Source of the DNA: Rubrivivax sp.
GTDB lineage: Bacteria; Pseudomonadota; Gammaproteobacteria; Burkholderiales; Burkholderiaceae_C
Direction: 5' to 3'
DNA: 64,000 bases
Assembly (NCBI GenBank): GCA_027491255.1
Contig: JAIXWM010000175.1
Location: forward strand, 1 to 64,000
The translations under genes were made by a program, and so were the position numbers. A model generated the notes under the pieces. That model had not been told where the DNA came from. It saw only the letters and a program-made list of their open reading frames with translations, and searched no databases. Shown here piece by piece: positions 28,581 to 38,056 of this stretch. The first letter of the stretch is position 1. Every line of letters begins with the position of its first letter.

Positions 28581-29648
28581 TCAGACGGCCTCGTACACCG
28601 CAAAGACCTTGTTCGAATTGAACACGTGCGTGCCGACGAAGCGGCTCCAGGCCAGGCGGGCGCCCAGGGCCTGCATCGCGCCCAGCAACGGGCACCAGTT
28701 CAGCAGTTCCTGCTGGCCGGCAGCCTCGAAGTCGGCGGTCGTGCTGCGGCGCCAGGCCGCGTAGTCGCCACGCTGCAGCGCCTGGTACAGCGCGCGGTCG
28801 GCTGTGGTGTCGGGAAACAGGCGCCAGGTGCGGTCGCACAGGAAGGCGTGTGACCAGCTCGACGACGCGACCAGCGCGACGCGCCAGGAGGAGTCGCGCA
28901 GGATGCGCGCGGTGGCCGCGCCCAGGTCCATGCAGCGCGCCGGGGAGGGGCCGGGCGGGTCGAAGTCCAGCGCCGCGCCGAAAGGGCTCATGAAGCCGCG
29001 GGCCGAGATCACGCGCCGCCCGTAGCAGTTGATCGGCACCGCGATCGTCGGGTAGGGCCAGCCTTGGCGGTCGTGGTCGAGGTAGAGGATGGCATTGGTG
29101 AAGGCATGCGCCAGACTCGGGTGGTGCAGCGGCTTGTAGGCGTAGGCGACGTCGAAGCCGCTGTCGATCAGCCCGGTCACGAGGTGCCGCGCCACGTCGC
29201 GCCGACCGCGCACACGGTAGTGCTTGTCGGGCCCCTCGCCCCAGGCGTTGGGCTTGCCGGCCATCATCGACGAGCCCTGGGCGTGGCGCCAGGGATGCAC
29301 GTCGATGTCGTCATAGGCGCAGACGGTGAAGGCGGGGATCACGTCCTCGCGGAAGTTCTCGTACTGGTCATCGCCCCAGATGAGCACGACGTCGGGCTGG
29401 AATTCGTCGAGGGCGCGGCGCACCTAGCGGAACTCGGCGACCAGGGCGGCGCGGTGCGCCGCGGCGGCCGCCGTGCCCTCGTCATCACCCCACTCGGCGC
29501 GCGCGGCCTCGGGCCAGACCCGCGGGTCCTTGACCCCCTCGGGGATGCCCTGATCGCGCAGGGTGACGCGCAGGATGGTCGCCATCTGCTCGTCCGGCAG
29601 CGACAGCGGCGGGTAGTGCGACAAGCCCAGTCCCAGCAGCTCGGCCAT
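28581..29648 (-). pseudogene. Class III (LigB-type) extradiol ring-cleavage dioxygenase interrupted by in-frame amber codon at 29424-29426
   Basis: MAELLGLGLSHYPPLSLPDEQ...AALVAEFR-[TAG]-VRRALDEFQPDVVLIWGDDQYENFRED...; both halves in the same frame with nothing else disrupted. Confidence 0.88.
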
Positions 29649-29708
29649 GGCCCTCTCCTCTCGGTCGAATCTTCGGGGGGACGCAGGCCGACGACCTGCC
29701 CCGCCACT

Positions 29709-31130
29709 TCAGCGCAGCTCCGCCAGACGCTGCCGGTAGGCGCGCGCCAGGCAGTCCCTGTCAGCGCAGGGCCGCATCGACTCACGCAACCAGCGCAGTT
29801 GCTCCTGGCGCAACTTGTCCTTGTCCGCGGCCGCGTCGCGCGCGCGCCGATAGGCCAGGCTGAGTTCCACGTCCAGACCGGCGAGTTCGCGGTCGGCACA
29901 GACCATCTTCTCGGTGGCGTGCGTCGCCTTGACGCAGTCGAAGCTCGGACCCGCCGGCGCCGCGGCGGGCGCCACCGCAGGCAAAGGCGCCGCAGGCACC
30001 TGGGCAGGCGCTGCCGCGGCCATCGGCGCGGGCGCGGGCACGGGAGCCTGGGGCGGCGCTGGCGCAAAGGGCGCCGCGGGCGCCGGTGCGGCAAGGGGCG
30101 CAGGCGCCAGGGCAGGCGCGGGTGCCGGCCGCGGGGCCGCGGCGGGTGCCGGCGCCAACGGCGGCAGCAGCGCGACCGGCAACGGCACCTTGCGCGTCAC
30201 CGCGAACGTCCAGTTCGACCGGTTCTCGGGCAGATAGACCGCCGTGCAGCGCTCGTTCTCGGCCTGGCCGGAGACATGGTCGTCGCGCACCTCGCGCTTC
30301 CACTGCTCGTCGCTCAGGCCACACAGGCCGTTGATCGCCTGGCGAATGCGTGCCACCGTGGTCGCCGTGCGGCTGGTGCTTCCAGCGAACTCCACGACGT
30401 TGCCGTCGCGGTCGTAGCGCAGTTCCACGCTGCGCAGTTCGATGCCGAACCAGCGGTCCTGCCGGTTCAGCCCGCCCGACTCCTGGAATGGTGCCCAGGC
30501 GCTCTTGCGCCCGCCGAAGGGCGAGGTCGCCGCCTCGAGCGCATTGGGCGCCCGCCCCGGTGCGGCAGACCCCGGGCGCGCTCCGGGCAGACCCACTGCG
30601 TCGAACTGGAAGATGAACTCGGGGCTGGCGACCTTCCCGCTCAGCGTCAGGCTGCTCTCGCGCAGGCAGTCGCCGTCGGAGCCCGGCAGGAACCGGCCGG
30701 AAAAGGCGACGGTCCGGCCCTTCTTCAACGCCGAGGCGGTCTGGAAAAGATCGCTCGCCGGGTCGATCAGCGTCTTGTCCAGCAGGTCGGAGAAGGCGTT
30801 GTTCCAGGTCTTGACCTGCACGTTCGGCGCAATCTCGATGCCCAGCACGCCCTTGCCGTCGCTGTTGGCGTCGATCGTGATGACCTTGCCGGTCCAGCCG
30901 CTGACCTCGCGATCGGGCAGCAGCTTGCACAGCGCACTCTCGCGCCGCTGCTTGGCGCCACCCTTCTGCATCGCGTTGTCGGCGCGCTTGAACTCCTGCT
31001 GCGCCTGCACGACGATCTCGACGAAGCGGCGCTGCTCGCCGGTCTGCGAAGGCAGGCTCTGGGCCTGGACTTGCAGCGCGGCAAGCCAAGCACAGGCCCA
31101 GGTCAGGCGCGACCAGGCGGCTGTCTTCAT
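29709..31130 (-). CDS. Secreted protein with Ala/Pro-rich linker and C-terminal LprI (DUF1311)-like domain
   Basis: Signal peptide MKTAAWSRLTWACAWLAALQVQAQ; C-terminus SFDCVKATHATEKMVCADRELAGLDVELSLAYRRARDAAADKDKLRQEQLRWLRES. Confidence 0.85.
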   Translation of the reverse strand: MKTAAWSRLTWACAWLAALQVQAQSLPSQTGEQRRFVEIVVQAQQEFKRADNAMQKGGAKQRRESALCKLLPDREVSGWTGKVITIDANSDGKGVLGIEIAPNVQVKTWNNAFSDLLDKTLIDPASDLFQTASALKKGRTVAFSGRFLPGSDGDCLRESSLTLSGKVASPEFIFQFDAVGLPGARPGSAAPGRAPNALEAATSPFGGRKSAWAPFQESGGLNRQDRWFGIELRSVELRYDRDGNVVEFAGSTSRTATTVARIRQAINGLCGLSDEQWKREVRDDHVSGQAENERCTAVYLPENRSNWTFAVTRKVPLPVALLPPLAPAPAAAPRPAPAPALAPAPLAAPAPAAPFAPAPPQAPVPAPAPMAAAAPAQVPAAPLPAVAPAAAPAGPSFDCVKATHATEKMVCADRELAGLDVELSLAYRRARDAAADKDKLRQEQLRWLRESMRPCADRDCLARAYRQRLAELR

Positions 31131-31705
31131 CGCTGGCTTTCATTCTCGGTCTGCTCACGGCGGACGGCGCCGGATTCGTCCGTGGCGCCGGCCGCCCTGC
31201 GCTGCTCGATCATCCCGCGCAGGGTCCGCTTCAAGGCCTCGGCCTGGTCCAGACCGAAAGGCTGGAGCACGCGGGCCTCGTGTTCGCGCGCGAGCGCGAT
31301 CAGCGCAGAGACGGTACGCTGTCCCTCGGGGGTGATGCGCACGCGCGTGATGCGGCGGTCTGCCGTGTCGGCCAGCCGCTCGACCTGGCCGCGGGATTCC
31401 ATGCGGTCGAGCATGCGGGTCGCCGTCGGCCCCTTGTTCAGGGAAATCTGCGCGAGCTTGCCCGTGGTGAGCGTGTGGCCTCCCGACAGCGTGGCCAGCA
31501 CGCGCCACTCCGCCACCGACAGCCCGTGCGCCCGCACGACGCGGTGGAACTCGCCCGAGATCAGCTCGCTGGCCTGTGCGAGCAGCGCCGCGAGGTAGGT
31601 GTCGACAAAGGGCCGCTGTGCGTCGCTCGGGGCCACACCGGCACCGGGCGCCGCCGCGACCCCGCCCTGGGGGCTCGAGACGTTCCCGGAGTCGTCCACC
31701 CGCAT
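31127..31705 (-). CDS. MarR family transcriptional regulator
   Basis: RAHGLSVAEWRVLATLSGGHTLTTGKLAQISLNKGPTATRMLDRMESRGQVERLADTADRRITRVRITPEG. Confidence 0.93.
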   Translation of the reverse strand: MRVDDSGNVSSPQGGVAAAPGAGVAPSDAQRPFVDTYLAALLAQASELISGEFHRVVRAHGLSVAEWRVLATLSGGHTLTTGKLAQISLNKGPTATRMLDRMESRGQVERLADTADRRITRVRITPEGQRTVSALIALAREHEARVLQPFGLDQAEALKRTLRGMIEQRRAAGATDESGAVRREQTENESQR

Positions 31706-31710
31706 TCGCC

Positions 31711-32481
31711 TCAGATGGTGAGCGTGCCCACGCTCGCGCCGCCGCAGACGTAGAGCACCTGGCCGGTGACGAAGCCGGCACCGGGGTCGGCGAAGAAGTC
31801 GACGGCGCGCGCCACGTCCTCGGGCGTGCCCAGGCGCTGCACCGGGATCGCCGCGGCCAGGCGCTGCTCGCGCTCGCTGTCAGCGGGCACGACGGCATGG
31901 AACATTTCGGTGCCGCGGATCGGCCCGGGCGCGACGACGTTGACGGTGATGCCCTCGGGTGCCAGTTCCAGCGCCCAGGTGCGCGCCAGGCCGATCATGC
32001 CGGCCTTGGTGGCCGCGTAGACGCTGCGCGTGGCCAGGCCGAGCGCGCCGCGCGAGGAGATCAGCACGATGCGGCCGAAGCCGCGCGCACGCATGCCCGG
32101 GCGCACGGCCTGCGCAATGGCGATCGCGCTGCCCAGGTGCAACTCGGTCAACGCGTCCAGATCCTCCAGTTGCACATCGGCCAGCAGCGCCGGGCGGATC
32201 ACGCCGGCGTTGTGAACGAAGGTGTCCACCCGGTGGCGCTGCGCCAGTGCGACGGCGACGGCTCGGGTGGCTTCCCGGTCGGTGAGATCGACCTCGACGC
32301 TGATCAGTCGCGGGTGGTCGATCGGCGTCGGACGCCGTGCCAGCGCCAGTACCGTCAGGCCGCGCGCGAGCAGGTGCTCGCAGATCGTCAGCCCGATCCC
32401 GGTGCTGGTGCCGGTGACGAGGGCGCAGGCGTCGGTGGCGGCAGGGGCTGGGTCACCCGCCAGGGGGACGGTGGGGTTCAT
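31711..32481 (-). CDS. SDR family oxidoreductase
   Basis: ALVTGTSTGIGLTICEHLLARG, NAG, YAATKAGMIGLARTWALELAPEGITVNVVAPGPI; start at MNPTVPLAG (32481). Confidence 0.94.
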   Translation of the reverse strand: MNPTVPLAGDPAPAATDACALVTGTSTGIGLTICEHLLARGLTVLALARRPTPIDHPRLISVEVDLTDREATRAVAVALAQRHRVDTFVHNAGVIRPALLADVQLEDLDALTELHLGSAIAIAQAVRPGMRARGFGRIVLISSRGALGLATRSVYAATKAGMIGLARTWALELAPEGITVNVVAPGPIRGTEMFHAVVPADSEREQRLAAAIPVQRLGTPEDVARAVDFFADPGAGFVTGQVLYVCGGASVGTLTI

Positions 32482-32513
32482 GCACTGGGGCTCCGTATGG
32501 CAGGGTTGACTCA

Positions 32514-32561
32514 GGCTTTCGGGCTTTCGGGCTTTCGGGCTCTCGGGCTCTCGGGCTCTCA
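32514..32561. repeat. 8-bp tandem repeat GGCTYTCR x6
   Basis: (GGCTTTCG)3(GGCTCTCG)2GGCTCTCA read directly from 32514 to 32561. Confidence 0.97.
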
Positions 32562-33380
32562 GGCCCCCGGCACCAGCGCCAGCACGCGCAGCGGGCTGCC
32601 GCTGCCCTGCTCGATCTTCAGCGGCGGGCAGATCAGCACGCTGCCGGTGGGGGGCAACTGGTCCAGGTTGCACAGGCACTGCAGCCCGTAGCGCCCGGCC
32701 CCGTGCATGAAATAGTGGCAGGGATAGGGTGGGCGCAGGTGGTAACCCTGGCCGGCATCGGTGCCGATGGCCTCGGAGCCGAAGCCCAGCACGTCGCGCT
32801 GCTCGACCAGGAACTGCACCGCCTCGCTCGACGGCCCGGGCGTGTGCTGGCCGGTCTCGTCGAAGTTCTGGTAGGCCTCGGGGTCGCGGCGGCGGCTCCA
32901 GTCTGTGCGCATCAGCACCCAGGCGCCGGCTGGGATGCGGCCGTGCGCGCGCTCGAAGGCGTCGATGTCTGCCACTGTCAGCAGGTAGTCGGGGTCGGCG
33001 GCGGCCTGCTCGTGGCAGTCGATCACGCAGGCCGGGGCGACGAAGTGCTGCACCGGGATCGTGTCGACGGCATTGTTCGCAAGGTGACGGCCGGAGATCC
33101 AGTGGATGGGCGCGTCGAAGTGCGTGCCGGTGTGTTCGCCGCAGGAGAAGTTGTTCCAGTACCAGCCGGGGCCGCGCTCGTCGTAGCGCGAGACCTCCTC
33201 GATACGAAACGGCCAGCACTGCCCCATCTCGGGGGGCAGCGCGATCTGTGGGAACCCCGGGCTCAGCGTCTGCGTCAGGTCGACGACGCGGATGCCACCG
33301 CGCCCCAGCGCGCCGGCCAGGGCCGCCAGCAGCTGCGCTGGTGAGAGCTGCGGCGCGGTCGCGTGTGCGGTCTCGGTCAT
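32559..33380 (-). CDS. Cyclase family protein (kynurenine formamidase / isatin hydrolase-like, PF04199-type)
   Basis: GIRVVDLTQTLSPGFPQIALP; GEHTGTHFDAPIHWISGRHLANNAVDTIPVQHFVAPACVIDCHEQA metal-binding HxGTHFDAPxHW motif. Confidence 0.9.
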   Translation of the reverse strand: MTETAHATAPQLSPAQLLAALAGALGRGGIRVVDLTQTLSPGFPQIALPPEMGQCWPFRIEEVSRYDERGPGWYWNNFSCGEHTGTHFDAPIHWISGRHLANNAVDTIPVQHFVAPACVIDCHEQAAADPDYLLTVADIDAFERAHGRIPAGAWVLMRTDWSRRRDPEAYQNFDETGQHTPGPSSEAVQFLVEQRDVLGFGSEAIGTDAGQGYHLRPPYPCHYFMHGAGRYGLQCLCNLDQLPPTGSVLICPPLKIEQGSGSPLRVLALVPGA

Positions 33381-33384
33381 GTCC

Positions 33385-34635
33385 TCAACCCCCTGCAGCG
33401 AGTTCGCGCTCGAGCACGCGCGGATCCTCGCGCCAGCGCTCCAGCCACTCCTGCGCCACGTCACCGGGGTAGACGTCCTCCACCCCGTCCTTCAGCGCCT
33501 GCACCACGGCCCGGGCCAATGCATCGGGCGCCAGCTTGGGCGGCGGCAGGTTCTGGTTCCACTCGTCGTCCACCGGCCCGGGGAAGACGTTGACGACCCG
33601 GATGCCCGCCGGCCGCATCTCGGCACGCAGGCACTGCGCCAGCGAGTGCGCCGCCGCCTTGCTGGCCGAGAACGTGCCGTGGGGTGGAAAGTTCGCCAGC
33701 GCGTAGATCGACAGCAGGTTGACCCAGGCCGTGGCGTGCGTCGTCCCGTCGGCCGAGCGCCCCTTGAGCGCCGGACCGAACTCCTGCGCCAGGCGCAGCA
33801 GGCCGAAGTAGTTGACGTCCATCTCGGCACGCGCGGCGTCGGTACCGCGGCGTGCGCCGATACCGTGCGCTCGGTGCACCTCGGCGTTGTTGACGACGAT
33901 GTCGACCTTGCCGCCGATCTCGCCGGCCAGTTCCACCACGCAGCGCCCGTCGGTCACGTCCAGCGGCACCAGCGTGACCTGCGGCAGCGCGCGCAGCGCA
34001 TCGAAGCCGGGCAGCTTCTTCCAGGGCTCGGCATGGCCGACCCAGACGATGTCGGCCCCGGCGGCGACGAAGGCACGCACCAGGGCCTGCCCGAGCGGCG
34101 TCTTGCCGTCGCTCACCAGCACCTTGCGGAACTTCGGGTCGCTGCCCATCTCGCGCAGCATCTTGTCGTCGGCCATGTGCGGGGTCTCCGGATCGGGAAG
34201 GGCGATGACGACGGCGCGACCGGCACGGTCCAGCCGGGCCGTCAGATGCACCGGCTGGCCCGCCGCGGCGACGTCGCCGTGCAGGTGGACGACCAGCGTC
34301 GGGCCGCTGTCCAGGCGCACCAGGCCCAGGCGCCAGGGCAGTCGCTCCCGGAAGAACAGGTCGTTGCTGTGATGCAGCGTCGTCGCCGCCAGCAGGCGCC
34401 CGGCACCGGACTGGACGCGCCAGCGCAGGCGCGCCGAAACGCAGGCATGGCAGGCGTCGCGCGGGGGGTACTGCACGGCGCCGCAGTCCTGGCACACCTG
34501 CAACTCGAGCCGGCCCTCGGCGGCGGCCGCCGTCAGGCCCAGGGCGACACGGCCGCGCGCCCACGGCGGCAGGTTCATCTGCGGCGTGCGCAGCACCGGG
34601 TTCTTGCGCGGCGGGCGCATCAGCGGCATCGTCAT
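33385..34635 (-). CDS. DUF35 (Zn-ribbon/OB-fold) - SDR fusion protein
   Basis: N-terminus LELQVCQDCGAVQYPPRDACHACVSARLRWRVQSGAGRLLAATTLHHS (Zn ribbon + OB); C-terminal half VLVSDGKTPLGQALVRAFVAAGADIVWVGH...VNNAEVHR...FSASKAAAHSLAQCLRAEM (SDR). Confidence 0.85.
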   Translation of the reverse strand: MTMPLMRPPRKNPVLRTPQMNLPPWARGRVALGLTAAAAEGRLELQVCQDCGAVQYPPRDACHACVSARLRWRVQSGAGRLLAATTLHHSNDLFFRERLPWRLGLVRLDSGPTLVVHLHGDVAAAGQPVHLTARLDRAGRAVVIALPDPETPHMADDKMLREMGSDPKFRKVLVSDGKTPLGQALVRAFVAAGADIVWVGHAEPWKKLPGFDALRALPQVTLVPLDVTDGRCVVELAGEIGGKVDIVVNNAEVHRAHGIGARRGTDAARAEMDVNYFGLLRLAQEFGPALKGRSADGTTHATAWVNLLSIYALANFPPHGTFSASKAAAHSLAQCLRAEMRPAGIRVVNVFPGPVDDEWNQNLPPPKLAPDALARAVVQALKDGVEDVYPGDVAQEWLERWREDPRVLERELAAGG

Positions 34636-35807
34636 GCGGGAGCCCCCAGGATGGCGGCGCCGGTGCACAGGCAGCGGTCGTAGGTGACCATGCCGTAGCC
34701 GCCGACCAGGCCCAGGCGCGCGCCGGCCACCTGCCGGCCTGCCGCCTGGCCGGTGAGCTGGCGCAGCGCCTCGTTGACGTTCATGAAGCCGCCCGCCGCC
34801 CCCGCCTGCCCCGACGACAGCTGCCCGCCCGAGGTGTTCAGCGGAAAGCTGCCATCGTGCGTGAAGCGGTGCGCGCGCACGAAGTCCGGGGCCTCGCCGA
34901 GCTCGCAGAACCCCAGGCCCTCGAGCTGCATCATCACGATGACCGGGTAGTCGTCGTAGGCCTGCACGAAGTCGATGTCAGCCGGCCGCGCGCCTGCCAT
35001 CGCGTACAGCTCGGGCAGGTCAACGCGCCAGCCGCCGCGCACCATCACCGGGTCGTCCTGGTAGGCGTTGTGGCGCTCGATCGTGCCGCGCAGGGTGACG
35101 TGGGCCAGGCCGAGGTCGCGCGCGCGCTGCTCGCTCATCACGAGGAAGGCCTCGGCGCCGGCGCAGGGCATCACGCAGTCGAACAGGTGGATGGGCTCGG
35201 CAATCGGGCGCGCGGCCAGGTACTCGTCCAGCGTCAGCGGCTTCCTGAAGAAGCGCGAGCCGTAGGCCAGCGCATTGGCGCGCTGGTCCACGCACAGGCG
35301 CCCGAAGTCCTCGCGGCGCGCGCCGCTGCTCGCCATGTAGTTTGCGGTGATGAAGGCAAACAGCGCGTTCGGCCCGCCCGAGCCGTAGGGGTAGGTCGCG
35401 TCGCGCGCGAACTGGCTGAACGAGCCCAGCATCAGGCGGAAGGAGTCGACGTGGTTGGTGTCGGCCGCCACGCAGGCGACGACGCTGGCGTCGCCGGCCT
35501 GCACCGCGCGCGCGGCGCGGCGCAGCGCCATCACGCCGCTGGCGCCGCCGTTGGGCAGGTGGTCGAGCCAGCGCGGGCTCAGGCCCAGGTGCTGCGTCAC
35601 GCCGACCGCGGTGTCGGGTCCGAGCGAGAAGCTGCTGACCGTCAGGCCGTCGATGTCGTCCTTGCGCAGGCCGCTCGCGTCCAGCAGCGAGCGCACCGCA
35701 CGGCCCAGGAACCAGTGCGCGCCGCGCGTCGAATAGCGCACATAGGGCACGGTCACCGGCACGCAGACGGCAACGCCCTCGTAACCGCGGCGGGACCCGC
35801 TTGCCAC
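34632..35807 (-). CDS. Thiolase family protein (SCP-x/lipid-transfer type)
   Basis: 391 aa; WLDHLPNGGASGVMALRRAARAVQAGDASVVACVAAD; NTSGGQLSSGQAGAAGGFMNVNEALRQLTGQA. Confidence 0.92.
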   Translation of the reverse strand: MASGSRRGYEGVAVCVPVTVPYVRYSTRGAHWFLGRAVRSLLDASGLRKDDIDGLTVSSFSLGPDTAVGVTQHLGLSPRWLDHLPNGGASGVMALRRAARAVQAGDASVVACVAADTNHVDSFRLMLGSFSQFARDATYPYGSGGPNALFAFITANYMASSGARREDFGRLCVDQRANALAYGSRFFRKPLTLDEYLAARPIAEPIHLFDCVMPCAGAEAFLVMSEQRARDLGLAHVTLRGTIERHNAYQDDPVMVRGGWRVDLPELYAMAGARPADIDFVQAYDDYPVIVMMQLEGLGFCELGEAPDFVRAHRFTHDGSFPLNTSGGQLSSGQAGAAGGFMNVNEALRQLTGQAAGRQVAGARLGLVGGYGMVTYDRCLCTGAAILGAPA

Positions 35808-35811
35808 CGCC

Positions 35812-37491
35812 CTACCCCACCCGCCGCTTCAGCGCGCGCGTGTCCACACAGTGCGCCTGCCCGGGCAGCGCCTGCGCCAGCGCCTTCAGCTCGCCGCGCT
35901 GGATCTTCTGCGACGCCGTCAGCGGCAGCGCCTCCACGAAAGCCACCCAGCCCGGGGCCTTGTAGTAGGCCAGCCGTTGCAGCGCGTGCTCCACCAGCGC
36001 CGCGGCCAGCGACGCCTGCGCCTGCGCATCGGCCGGCTCGTGCAGCACCACGCAGGCCAGCACCTCGTCGCCGCGCACCGCGTCAGGCGTGGCGGCCACG
36101 GCGCAGGCCTTGACGGCCGGGTGCTGGTTCAGCACGCCCTCGACCTCGACGGCCGAGATGTTCTCGCCGCTGCGGCGGATCACGTTCTTGCGCCGGTCGA
36201 TGAAGTGCAACTGTCCGTCGGTGTCGCGGCTGACGATGTCGCCGGTGTGGAACCAGCCGCCGGCCCAGGCCTCGGCCGTCGCCTCCGGGTCCTTGAGGTA
36301 AGCGCTGAAGAAGCCATCGCGAGGATCGGCCCCGGCATGCCTCACCCACAGCTCGCCGGGCTCGCCGCGGGCCGGATCGCTGCCGTCGTCGGCCACCAGC
36401 CGGACCTCGACGTCCGCGCCCTCGCGGCCGAAGCAGTTGGTGCCGACCTGGCGCGGCTCGCGATGCGCCATCACCACCGCGCCGGCGCCGGTCTCGGTCA
36501 TGGCCCAGGCCTCCAGCAGCGGAAAGCCGAAGCGTGCTTCGAAAGGCGCGTGCAGGGCGCGCTCGACGCCAGCGCCGAAACCGAAGCGCACCGCGTGCAC
36601 GCGGTCGTCGTCGCGCGCAGGCGCCTTCATCAGCAGGGCCGGCATCACGCCCAGGTAGTGAACGACGCTGGCGCGACTGGCGCGCACGCTGTCCCACCAC
36701 GTGCCGGGATGGAAGCGGTCGAGCAGGATCAGGCAGCCGCCGGTGAGCACCATCGCCATCACCGAGTAGGCCTTCGCGTTCATGTGGACCAGCGGCAGCG
36801 GCGTCAGCATCCGCTCCTCGGCCGGCCTCAGCGCCGCCATGCCGCCGACTGCGGCGTACCAGGCGCCGGCATGCAGGTAGTAGCGATTGGTCAGCACGCA
36901 GCCCTTGGGGCGGCCTGTCGTGCCGCTGGTGTACAGCAGCCCGCACTCCGTGTGCAGGCCGGGCACGGCATCGGTCTGCGGCGGCGGCAGCGGCGCCGGG
37001 GGTGGCGCATCGTCGTCGGTCGTCAGAGCCAGCGCGCGGCCCGCGGCGCGGGCTGCGGCGGCGAGGTCGGCATGGCGGTGCGGCAGCGCGACCGCGAGCA
37101 CGATCTCGGAGTGGCCGACCAGGTATTCGAGCTCGGCCGAGCGCAGCTCGGCATTGATCGGCACGACCGAGATGCCCAGGCCGTTCAGCGCGAACCAGTG
37201 CAGCAGGAAGGCCGGGCGGTTCTCCAGCAGCAGGCCGACGCGGTGGCCGGCCCCGTAGCCGGCGCCTGCGTAGGCAGCCCGCAGCGACTGCACACGGGCC
37301 AGCGCCTGCGCGTAGCTGAGCTCGCCGGCCTCGATGCCGTAGACGGCGGCGGTCTCGGGCAAGACCTGGACGAAGGGTCGGTCGCCCCAGCGCGCGGCGG
37401 CGGCTGCGAAGGCCGCGGCGACGCTCGGCTGGGCCGCGGGCTCGAGGCCCGAGGCGTCGCGGGCTGGAAGCGAATCTGAAGAAGGGATCAT
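35812..37491 (-). CDS. AMP-binding CoA ligase
   Basis: LLYTSGTTGRPKGCVLTNRYY; WFHTGDIVSRDTDGQLHFIDRRKNVIRRSGENISAVEVE. Confidence 0.94.
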   Translation of the reverse strand: MIPSSDSLPARDASGLEPAAQPSVAAAFAAAAARWGDRPFVQVLPETAAVYGIEAGELSYAQALARVQSLRAAYAGAGYGAGHRVGLLLENRPAFLLHWFALNGLGISVVPINAELRSAELEYLVGHSEIVLAVALPHRHADLAAAARAAGRALALTTDDDAPPPAPLPPPQTDAVPGLHTECGLLYTSGTTGRPKGCVLTNRYYLHAGAWYAAVGGMAALRPAEERMLTPLPLVHMNAKAYSVMAMVLTGGCLILLDRFHPGTWWDSVRASRASVVHYLGVMPALLMKAPARDDDRVHAVRFGFGAGVERALHAPFEARFGFPLLEAWAMTETGAGAVVMAHREPRQVGTNCFGREGADVEVRLVADDGSDPARGEPGELWVRHAGADPRDGFFSAYLKDPEATAEAWAGGWFHTGDIVSRDTDGQLHFIDRRKNVIRRSGENISAVEVEGVLNQHPAVKACAVAATPDAVRGDEVLACVVLHEPADAQAQASLAAALVEHALQRLAYYKAPGWVAFVEALPLTASQKIQRGELKALAQALPGQAHCVDTRALKRRVG

Positions 37492-37506
37492 CTCGACGGC
37501 TGCGAT

Positions 37507-37995
37507 CTACATGAAGAGCTGCATGTTGCCGAAGCTGGCATCGCAGTTGACCAGGTCCACGCGCTTGAGCCGGATGCGCAGCCCGGCCGGCGTGGCGGCC
37601 AAGGTGTGCGTGGCCCAGCCGGCGTACAGCTGCTGCTCGTCGCGCCGGGTCTCGACATAGTGGAAGGCGCAGCGCGTCACGTAGACGCCCGCCGCCTCGT
37701 CGCGCGACTCCACCGTCGGCGCCTGCAGCAGGTGGTGGCAGCGGCTGGCCGGCTGCTGCGAGTAGGTGCGCGCGCCGCGCAGGCGCTCCACCCGTACCTG
37801 GAGCAGCAACTTGTCCTCGTGCATCAGCGAGGCGTGCAGCCGTGCGTCCGTCTGGCCCGCAGCAAGCGGCATCCAATAGAAGCCGTCCTCGGCGAACAGC
37901 GCCAGCCAGTCCTCGAAGCGCAGTTCGTCGAGCAGGCGGGCCTCGGCGTAGACGAAGTCGGTCAGTTCGCGGTCGGTGGGGACAGGCGTGCTCAC
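37507..37995 (-). CDS. Aromatic-ring-hydroxylating dioxygenase beta subunit
   Basis: TDFVYAEARLLDELRFEDWLALFAEDGFYWMPLAAGQ...HLLQAPTVESRDEAAGVYVTRCAFHYVETRRDEQQLYAGWATHTL. Confidence 0.9.
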   Translation of the reverse strand: MSTPVPTDRELTDFVYAEARLLDELRFEDWLALFAEDGFYWMPLAAGQTDARLHASLMHEDKLLLQVRVERLRGARTYSQQPASRCHHLLQAPTVESRDEAAGVYVTRCAFHYVETRRDEQQLYAGWATHTLAATPAGLRIRLKRVDLVNCDASFGNMQLFM

Positions 37996-38056
37996 GGCAG
38001 GGGTCTCCGCTGGTCAGGGCGATGCGGTCGCGGGGCGAACCATGACGATGGCAAGG

